64,000 nucleotides of DNA, taken from assembly GCF_017654505.1 (NCBI RefSeq), contig NC_054548.1, forward strand, positions 34,981,774 to 35,045,773, given 5' to 3'. The translations under genes and the position numbers were made by a program. Each line of letters starts with the position of its first letter. The first letter of the stretch is position 1. Shown here in pieces: positions 56,558 to 64,000 of this stretch. The stretch is from Polyodon spathula. Taxonomy: Eukaryota; Chordata; Actinopteri; Acipenseriformes; Polyodontidae. The notes under the pieces were generated by a model. That model had not been told where the DNA came from and ran no database searches. It saw only the letters and a program-made list of their open reading frames with translations.

Positions 56558-56977
56558 ATGGTTAGACGGAGAGCTGGAGAGGCCTACAAGCCACAATGTC
56601 TCGCACCCGCTGTGAAATGTGGTGGAAGATCGGTGATGATCTGGGGGTGCTTCAGCAAGGCTGGAATCGGGCAGCTTTGGCATGAATCAAGCCAAGTACA
56701 AGGTTGTCATGGAAGAAAACTTGCTTCCATCTGCGCTGACAATGTTCCCCAACTCTGAGGATTGGCTTTTCCAGACCTGAGTTCCATTGAATACCTCTGG
56801 AATGTGATCAAGAGGAAGATGGATGGTCACAAGCCATCAAACAAAGCCGAGTTGCTTGAATTTTTGCGCCAGGAGTGGCATAAAGTCACCAAACATCAAT
56901 GTGAAAGACTGGTGGAGAGCATGCCAAGATGCATGAAAGCTGTGCTTGAAAATCAGGGTTATTCCACCAAATATTGA
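56558..56977 (+). pseudogene. Tc1-like transposase C-terminal half (right arm)
   Basis: Frames read RRRAGEAYKPQCLAPAVKCG, VMIWGCFSKAGIG and, after a deletion, PDLSSIEYLWNVIKRKMDGH ... RCMKAVLENQGYSTKY. The segment with the second catalytic D is deleted. Confidence 0.85.
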
Positions 56978-57281
56978 TTTCTGAACTCTTCCTAAGTTAA
57001 AACATTAGTATTGTTAAAAATGAACATGAACTTATTTTCTTTGCATTATTTGAGGTCTGACAACACTGTATCTTTTTTGTTATTTTGACCAGTTGTCATT
57101 TTCTGCAAATAAATGCTCTAAATTACTATTTTTATTTGGAATTTGGGAGAAATGTTGTCAGTAGTTTATAGAATAAAACAAACATATTCATTGTACCCAA
57201 ACACATACCTATAAATAGTAAAACCAGGGAAACTGATAATTTTGCAATGGTCTCATAATTTTTTCCAGAGCTGTATATACA

Positions 57282-58866
57282 CAGTGCCTATAGAAAGTCT
57301 ATACCCCCTTTCAAAATGTTCACCTTTTATTGCCTTGTAGCCTGGAATTAAAATGCACTACAATAGTTGTATTTATTTATTTCATTTATCTACACATCCT
57401 ACCCCACAACCTCCAAGTGAGAAATATTCTAGAAATTTGTAGAAAACTAATTAAAAATAAAAACTGGTTGGATAAGTGTCCACCCCCCTTGTAATAGCAA
57501 TCCTAAATTAGCTCAGGTGTAACTAATCGCCTTCAAAATCACACACCAAGTTAAGTGGCATCCATCTGTGTTAAATTGTAGTGATTCACAAGAATTCAGG
57601 ATAAATTCAGCAGTTCCTGTAGGTTCCCTCTGCTGGGTAGTGCATTTCAAAGCAAAGACTCAACCATGAGCACCAAGGCACTTTCAAAAGAACACCGGGA
57701 CAAAGTTGTTGAAAGTCACAGATCATGGGATGGGTATAAATAAATATCAAAGGCCTTGAATATCCCTTGGAGCACAGTCAAGATGATTATTAAGAAGTGG
57801 AAGGTGTATGGCACCACCAAGACCCTGCCTAGATCAGGCCATCCTTCCACACTGGATGACCGATCAAGAAGGAGACTGATCAGAGAGGCTACCAAGAGGC
57901 TAATGGCAACTGTGCAAGAGCTACAGGCTTTTATGGCCAAGACTGGTCAAAGTGCGCATGTGACAACAATATCCCAAACAGTCCACAAATCAGGCCTGTA
58001 TGATAGACTGACAAGAAGGAAGCCTTTACTCAAGAAAGCCCACCTTGAATCCCATTTTGAAGTATGCAAAAAAACACTCAGTAGATTCTGTAGCCATGTG
58101 GGAAAAAGTTTTGTGTTCTGACGAAACTAAAACTGAACTTTTTGGCCTAAATGCAAAGCGTTATGTTTGGCGCAAACCCAACACAGCGCATCACCCAAAA
58201 AACACCATCCCTGCTGTGAAGCATGGTGGTGGCAGCATCATGTTATGGGGATGTTTCTTATTGGCAGGGACTAGGCACGGGTCAGGATAGAAGGGAAAAT
58301 GAATGGAGCAAAGTACTGAGAAATCATTGAGGAAAACCTGCTACCTTCTGCAAGAAAGCTGAAACTGGGATGGAAGTTCACCTTTCAGCATGACCCAAAG
58401 CACTCAGCCAAAGCTACACTGGAGTGGCTAAGGAACAAAAAGGTAAATGTCCTCGAGTGGCCCAGTCAGAGCCCCAGCCTAAATCTAATCGAAAATTTGT
58501 GGCATGACCTTGAAGATTGCTGTCCATCAGCGCTCCCCAAAGAACGTGACAGAGCTTGAACAGTTTTGTAAAGAAGAATAGTCAAATATTGCCAAATCTA
58601 GGTGTGCAAAGCTGGTAGAGACCTATCCCAACAGACTCACAGCTGTATGCTGCCAAAGGTGCTTCCACCAATTATGATTTTTCAGGGTTTTTTTTATTTT
58701 TAATATATAATTTTTTTCTCAATAAAAACTTTTTTCCCCCTTAACAGTGTGGAGTATGGTGTGTAGATAAGTGGAAATAATCCTCATTTAAATGCATGAA
58801 ACTCTGAGGAACTGACACAAAATGTGAAAAAAGTTCAAAGGGGTGTAGACTTTCTTTAGACAGTGT
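57282..58866 (+). mobile_element. Tc1-like transposon, long copy
   Basis: Starts CAGTGCCTATAGAAAGTCTA and ends ...GTAGACTTTCTTTAGACAGTG, inverted repeats of the same family as 44669-45915. The left flank is CA instead of TA and the right flank is a GT microsatellite, so the target duplication is blurred. It lies only 7 bp after the TA of the Tc1 pair. Confidence 0.88.
57666..58676 (+). pseudogene. Tc1-like transposase, near full length but broken
   Basis: Starts MSTKALSKEHRDKVVESHRS at 57666, with a stop after DGYK. The next piece (57756-58121) reads MNIPWSTVKMIIKKWKVYGT ... TLPRSGHPSTLDDRSRRRLI. A frame change leads to [20 protein letters not shown] (first D) and [20 protein letters not shown]. 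Stops and frame changes occur downstream, through QHDPKH-type and NLIENLW-type boxes. Confidence 0.86.
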
Positions 58867-58882
58867 GTGTGTGTGTGTGTGT
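58863..58882. repeat. (GT)n microsatellite
   Basis: About ten GT units at the Tc1 right end. Confidence 0.9.
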
Positions 58883-58892
58883 ATATCTATGT

Positions 58893-59405
58893 GTATTGTA
58901 AGGTACCAGGGAGGGGGTTAAAATCCTTCCCTGCTAAAAACCTTGTGAGAATGCACATTTGGGTATTATGGGGTTTAATTGTGTAATTGTTTAATTGTTT
59001 AGTAATTCCCTGCACCTGGTGGTAGTTGTAAATTAGAGCCAGGTGCAGGGTATTTAAGAGAGGCAGCCAGTCTGTTCCAGGCTGCTGAGAAAAGAGCCCG
59101 ACTGTGTGAGTGAGCAGTCGTATCGAAGGTGAAGTACGGAGTGAAGCCCATGTGAGTTTGTATTTGGTGTTGGTGTCAGGTAAACGGCTTAGCCGTCCTG
59201 AATGTTTAGTTAGGTTCCCGTTAATGTTAGTTAGAGCTCCAAGAGAGAGCTAGGTGTTTGTTTCTGTTTTGTTTGTTTTGTTTAATTTATTTGATTGGTG
59301 TTTATTAAAAGTGCGCGTCAGCGCTAAAGCAATTCCATTTCTGTGTCCTGGGTCTGGTCTTAAAGGGGCAACGAACTCCGTGAGTGTGAGGATCGTTTAC
59401 AGTAT
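58893..59405 (+). mobile_element. solo LTR, plus orientation
   Basis: TGTAAGGTACC...GATCGTTTACA (58897-59401, 505 bp) with inverted TGTAA ends, flanked by GTAT on both sides (58893-58896, 59402-59405). A TATTTAAGAG TATA-like box lies near 59050, followed by GCAGCCAGTC, the likely start of the transcribed part. The homologous sequence on the opposite strand at 59472-59931 supports an LTR family. Confidence 0.65.
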
Positions 59406-59406
59406 A

Positions 59407-59468
59407 CACACACACACACACACAACATATTATTATATATATATATATATAGATATATATATATATAC
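59407..59468. repeat. (CA)n(TA)n microsatellite between two LTRs
   Basis: CA units 59407-59424, then AT-rich units to 59468. Confidence 0.95.
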
Positions 59469-59471
59469 ATT

Positions 59472-59931
59472 GACTAGCTGCAACTTGCTCTGGTTGTTTA
59501 CCCCTTTCAATCAGACCCAGGACACACAAACTGGATGTTTTAATGTTATCTGCAGTTGTTTTTGTTAGTGGTTTTTTTTTTTTTTTTTTTTTAACAATAA
59601 AGAATTAAACAAAACAAAATAAACTCCTAGCTCCTTAAACTAAACATAAACAGGGAGTTAACTCAAACAGGACAGCTAAGCTGTTCACCTGTTAAAACAA
59701 ACAAAAAAAAACCGCAAAAGGCTATACACAGTACCTTTTTCTTTCTATACCTTTGAGCACACAATCAAGCGGGCTTCTTCACACACAGCAGCCCAGAGCT
59801 GACTGGCTGCACCCTTTTTAAATCCTGCACCTGCCACTAATTTACAATAATTACCCGTTGCAGGTGATAATTAAAAATACATAATTACCATTTTGCTTTC
59901 GCAGGGATATTTGAACTCTATCCCTGCCACA
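59472..59931 (-). mobile_element. related LTR, minus orientation
   Basis: On the minus strand it reads TGTGGCAGGGATAGAG..., GTAAATTAGTGGCAGGTGCA, GATTTAAAAAGG, GCAGCCAGTC and GTGTCCTGGGTCTGATTGAA. The LTR at 58897 has the same blocks in the same order (GTAAATTAGAGCCAGGTGCA, TATTTAAGAGAGG, GCAGCCAGTC, GTGTCCTGGGTCTGGTCT). The two are diverged and face each other tail to tail. Confidence 0.65.
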
Positions 59932-60177
59932 AACACACATTTTCCCTGTGCAGGGCTAGTTGCCCTTCTGCTATATATATATAGAGAGAGAGAATAGTAG
60001 ATAAGTGGACACAGCTACCCCGGCATGCACTCGTTGGACTGTAGCCTGGTGAGCAAGTCCGGGGCAGACTTGAGGCTGGCAGGGGAGAGTGTAGCGTGCA
60101 TATGGGGGTAGGCGGCAGCAGCAGGGCTGGTAGGTGACGTAATCATATACAGAGACATATGCCTGTTGTACTCTCCT

Positions 60178-60345
60178 TGCAAGGGAGCTTGCTCTTTTGT
60201 ACAGCGGTATCGACGCTATGCTTTTGTGCAAGAGGTCCCGGGTTCGCGCCCACCCTCCGCCTGTGTGTGGATTGCCTCTCCTTGTGTGATGCCTCTGCCT
60301 GTGGGAACCGAGATCGCTACAGTATATTACTTTTTTTTTCCCACT
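60178..60345 (+). mobile_element. tRNA-like SINE or tRNA-derived fragment
   Basis: A B-box-like GGTTCGCGCCC (60239-60249) lies about 40 bp after an A-box-like TACAGCGGTATCGACGC. No tRNA cloverleaf or anticodon arm is convincing, so it is better read as a tRNA-derived repeat than a tRNA gene. Not the same family as SINE copies A-C. Confidence 0.4.
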
Positions 60346-61102
60346 CATGATTTCTGATTTACAGCATGGCAGGGGGATGTGTGTCACATTTTGTTTTAAT
60401 AAAACCAAACCCAAAAAGGAAATATAGCCTAATATCACTGTGAAATAGAGCCCAGTCAGTGTTTTCTAGGACCGCTTGTGGCAACATGTCTTTTATAGTT
60501 ATATCTGCAGAGATTTAGTCTTGCAAGCTTATTCCTGTTTAATTTCCAAATATGTAGAAGTGGTGTTTAAAACAGTGTCATCTTATTAATCCAGAGGGGC
60601 TACTACACACAAAGCACTTTATTATTTAACTAAAACATCAACGCATGGAGCCATGTTTTATTTGATGTATACAATATTAACTTAAATAGCAACTTGTTAT
60701 GGGTCTGAAATATCAGTTGTCTTAACTAACTATTCCTGTTGTTTAGAAACACTGTATTTCATGGGTGACTTTTTTTAAAAGGATCCCTGTGTCCTGGAAG
60801 GGTTCATGGTTACGGTGTGGTATTCCAGCTGAAGTTAAAGAGAAGACACGTTTGATAGACCTTTTGGGGCCACAGTGTTTTGAATCAGGATACGATGACT
60901 GAACAAAATGATATACACAGTTTATCCTAACAAGAGAAGAATACATTAGTTAAGATAACTGTGATATTTCATAACCATACCAAGCTGTTTTTTTTTTTTT
61001 TAACAAAACCGTGTTATCAAAGATAGGCTTGCCCATTGTAGAAAGATTTTAAACCCAGGCAGCAACAATAACCAGAGAGTTCAAGACTCACGCATGCGCA
61101 TG
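60346..61102. other. tiam1 intron, no defined element
   Basis: AT-rich, with a T12 run near 60990. No gene recognised. Confidence 0.35.
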
Positions 61103-61107
61103 GTGAT

Positions 61108-61573
61108 TGTAGCAGGGTGAAGGTGGGGTAAGGTTGGGTAACCTGGCCTCCCAACAGGTGGTGACGCTAGAGCAATCAACCCACTGGTCATCACCAAGAT
61201 GGGGCATTCCATGTGCTTGGGCAGACAGACGGGGAACGCTGCTGGAAGGACCTGCTCAGTTGTTTACACCAGACTTGTACTTTAACCCAGGCTTCTTCCA
61301 TCTGTCTCCCCAAGCACAACTCCACACAATTCCCTTTTATGTTCCATGCCACCCCCCCGGCTAGCTGATTGTGTCCATGAAAAAACACTGGCTTTGCCAA
61401 ATGTGCAACTTGAAACACCTGTGTGATTGTCCTTCCCAAGATGGCTGCCACGAGCCAACTCTATACTTAAGGTAAGTCCCATCTTGGTGAGGACCCAAGA
61501 GTCGATTGCTCTAGCGTCACCACCTGTCAGGAGGCCAGGTTTTGCCCCACCTTTTTACCTTCACCCTGCTACA
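61108..61573. mobile_element. 466-bp non-autonomous DNA transposon with ~95-bp terminal inverted repeats
   Basis: The ends are TGTAGCAGGGTGAAGGT and ACCTTCACCCTGCTACA. The inverted arms extend about 95 bp and share CCTGGCCTCC, GGTGGTGACGCTAGAGCAAT and CATCTTGGTGA blocks. It is flanked by GTGAT on both sides (61103-61107 and 61574-61578). No transposase is inside. The superfamily is not recognised. Confidence 0.85.
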
Positions 61574-62163
61574 GTGATAAAAGAACAGAGTTTGGAATAC
61601 AGTGTATTACTTTCCTATTCTAACTGAATCAGAGTAGTACAAATGAAGGTAGAAGGATTTCTGCATTTAGTGGTCTATGAATGGCAGATCCTAGAATAAG
61701 GGATCCAGAGCAGGCCATCTGAGGTGCATCTCCCTATCTACAGGTCCAGGCTGTGCTTCCAGTTGGAGCATTACATTTATGGAGTGACAACAAAAAAAGA
61801 GACAAGGGCCATTTCAGTATTGAGCAAAACTCTTTGATATTTGGACTACACAATTGATAATCATTTTGTTTCTGAATTACTTTGCTTTTTGAAATGGATG
61901 GAAATTACAGGAAATAAAAAATAAAACCAGGAAGCAAATAATTGCGAGAAACGGTAGTTCCACACGCCAAGAGAGAACTACTACAGACTATACAGCAAGG
62001 ATAGTTTACATGTTTTCAGGGTATTTGCTCAGCAAAACTAAATCAGCCAAAAGCATCATTTCCCTTTTAATTTGTAGACACCTTTAGGTCAAATGTAGAA
62101 AAAATGTCCTTATTAAGACCCCCAAAAAAAAAAAGTTTTTTTTCATACCCCAGACGGCGCATA

Positions 62164-62166
<3 letters not shown>
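61574..62166. other. tiam1 intron, no defined element
   Basis: No gene or element recognised. Confidence 0.35.

Positions 62167-62250
<84 letters not shown>
62167..62250. repeat. (AT)n microsatellite
   Basis: About 42 AT units. Confidence 0.97.
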
Positions 62251-62252
<2 letters not shown>

Positions 62253-62545
62253 CATCTGTTTTGTCAACATGGAAATATACTAGGGAATGCACTTATTGTG
62301 ACTTCTATCACTTATATTAAGTGGTGTATTTCTGTTTTAAAATGGAACATTTGCCTGCAAAATACATAAATATAAAAAAAGGGGTGGTATGTGTGGGATT
62401 TGAAACTAGAACCTTCAGTTTGCAAACATGTTGTGTTAGTGTCAGTGCTACACGATTAGCTGAGAAAACAAGCAGTACTTTGAAAGATGAAGTCAGCCAG
62501 CTGAGAATTCTGTGACCTACATTTTCGAGATTTTGAGTTGTCGTC

Positions 62546-62569
62546 CATCATCATCATCATCATCATCAT
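62546..62569. repeat. (CAT)n microsatellite
   Basis: Eight CAT units. A (TTATTC)/(TTA) run follows at about 62667-62699. Confidence 0.94.
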
Positions 62570-62804
62570 TATTCTGATCTTGATTGAAGCATTGATTGCT
62601 TACATAGGTTTATATAATATGCATAATAATTCTAGGATGGTTGTAACATTTTGAGATCAGAAGCTGTTATTATTCTTATTCTTATTCTTATTATTATTAA
62701 TAGAGTTTTTATGGTAAATTCTCAGTCTTGGCGTCATAATAAAGTTAACTGTACCAAAAAATAAATTTATATATATATATGTGTGTTAGACACAGACATG
62801 GATA

Positions 62805-63990
62805 CACAGGTAGTGGACAAAAAAATGGAAACGCCTGGGTAAATGAGGGACACCAATTATATTGAAAGCAAGGGCTTCCGCACAGGTGTGGCTCATGCAT
62901 TAATTAAGCAAATAACATACCAGCATGCGTAGGGTCATGTATAAAAATGTCGGACAGGCCTGGTTGCCTATAATTATGGCTAGCATGGCTGCAAGAGGAG
63001 ACCTCGTGACTTTGAAAGAGGGGTGATTGTTGGGCTGCATTTGGAAGGAGCTTCAGTGACCAAGGCACCTCAACTTACTGATATTTCACGAGCAACGGCG
63101 TCTAAGATGTCGGCATGGAACTCCGAGGGAAAAACAGCATCAGCAAAGGAAAACAGTGGGCGGAAGCGCATACTCCAGGATCAAGATATCCGTGCAAAAC
63201 AGGCGAGCAACTGCAGATCAATTTCAACCTGGGCCGCGAGCAGCCAGTTTCATCAAAAACGGTCCCCTGAGAACTCCACAAAGCGGGATACCATAGTCGT
63301 GTTGCAGAGTACAAACCGCTCATCACACCTGGCAATGCACATTTGCGAGTCCAATGGTGCAAAGAGCACAGACAATGGACTACCGAGCAGTGGAGAAATG
63401 TGATATGGTCAGATGAATCATCCTTCACCATGCTCTCAACAAATGGACGAGTGCACGTGTGGTGCCAGCCTAAAGAACTCTGCAGCCCTGAGTGCTTGGT
63501 TCCAACAAAGAAGGGTTCTGATGGTTCTGAAATATTGTGGGGCTCATTTTCCTGGCATAGTTTGGGTGCACTCATACCCTTAGAAGGCAAGGTCAATGCT
63601 AATTGCTACTTAATGGTACAGAGTGATCATCTTCACCCCATGTTACAGCATTTCTTTCCTGCTGGGGGGGAGGTGTCTTCCAGGACAATGACAATGCCCC
63701 CATCCACTGACACTGATGTTATCCATATGTCATGGTCTTCTCAGTCAACAGATCAGAACCCAATCGAGCAATTCTGCAACGACGACTGTGACAGCTTTTT
63801 TCACCTCCGTCAACCAGGCGTAAGTTGATTGACTTTCCAATGGAAAAATGGTGCCGCATCCCTCCTGTAGAATTCCAGAGTAGACTCTATGCCACGGCGC
63901 ACACAGGCCATACTGGCCGTACGTGGTGGCCCAACGCCCTATTAAGTGACTTTACATTGGTGTTTCCATTTTTTTTGTCCACTACCTGTG
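62805..63990 (+). mobile_element. full-length Tc1-like transposon with perfect 12-bp ends
   Basis: CACAGGTAGTGG at 62805 is exactly mirrored by CCACTACCTGTG at 63979-63990. The flanks are TA (62803-62804, 63991-63992). At 1,186 bp it has short terminal repeats, unlike the long-arm copy at 3540. Confidence 0.93.
62974..63930 (+). pseudogene. Tc1-like transposase, frameshifted
   Basis: Begins about MASMAARGDLVTLK at 62978, then a frame change to VIVGLHLEGASVTKAPQL (63023 on). SAWNSEGKTASAKENSGRKR is the HTH linker. The 161-codon piece at 63343-63828 has RNVIWSDESSFTML (first D) and NPIEQF (third acidic residue). The second D box (QDNDNA-like near 63680) is out of frame. Not active. Confidence 0.85.
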
Positions 63991-64000
63991 TATGTAACTA

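Larger units (their letters stand above)
55835..57273. mobile_element. back-to-back pair of Tc1-like half-elements (large inverted repeat)
   Basis: The left arm (about 55835-56528, transposase C terminus on the minus strand) is the reverse complement of the right arm (about 56632-57240, on the + strand). For example, CAGTTGTCATTTTCTGCAAA near 57090 mirrors 55960. The right arm ends with the normal Tc1 terminus ...TTTTTCCAGAGCTG before TA (57274-57275). The left arm lacks its terminus and meets the AT microsatellite. The right arm has lost about 110 bp inside. The arms face outwards from a junction near 56530-56560. Confidence 0.85.

Noticed and set aside
60239..60249. tRNA gene suggested by a GGTTCGCGCCC B box
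   Set aside because: No matching cloverleaf, anticodon stem or acceptor stem could be drawn. Better explained as a tRNA-derived repeat.
1..64000. CRISPR array, bacterial operon or prophage
   Set aside because: The window has spliced vertebrate-type coding sequence and eukaryotic transposons. The tandem arrays at 22987-24579 have no unique spacers.

Overview
The window is animal nuclear DNA, most likely from a ray-finned fish. It has intron-split coding sequence, many AT, GT and GA microsatellites, and a dense load of decayed Tc1-like, hAT, LTR, DIRS-type and SINE elements. The tRNA-headed SINE and the mix of Tc1 families made me think of a non-teleost such as a sturgeon or paddlefish. That is inference from memory, not a search result.

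One host gene is clear: tiam1 on the + strand, the Rac guanine-nucleotide exchange factor. Thirteen coding exons run from the ATG at 28908 to 52931. Their lengths and phases join cleanly into 992 codons. They encode the myristoylation-type N terminus, the serine-rich N-terminal region with a DSG degron, the PHn-CC-Ex module, the Ras-binding domain and the PDZ domain. The catalytic DH-PH half must lie to the right of the window. A possible 5' noncoding exon lies at 26423-26493.

Layout. 1-520: DIRS-type retroelement remnant. 520-21800: mostly AT-rich noncoding DNA with microsatellites, a Tc1 remnant (3540-5030), a BED-finger fossil (7880), a SINE (15468), a second Tc1 remnant (17230-18648), a MIR-like SINE (18940) and a 42-bp minisatellite (19719). 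21829-25470: a complete and very young LTR retrotransposon with nearly identical 635-bp LTRs and a 5-bp target duplication. It has no polymerase genes, but it has a zinc-knuckle reading frame and five blocks of in-frame tandem repeats. 27160-27532: an ERV-like solo LTR. 27765-28200: a LINE tail. 28898-52931: tiam1 exons, with introns filled by SINEs, Tc1 and hAT elements, a 52-bp perfect palindrome, and a puzzling minus-strand cluster of exon-like ORFs (35990-38044). 52932-64000: the next tiam1 intron, holding a hAT transposase fossil, a back-to-back pair of Tc1 half-elements, further Tc1 copies, a tail-to-tail pair of related LTRs, and a 466-bp terminal-inverted-repeat element with a clean target duplication.

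Apart from tiam1 and possibly the young LTR element, no intact functional gene is supported. The transposase reading frames all carry stops, frameshifts or truncations.
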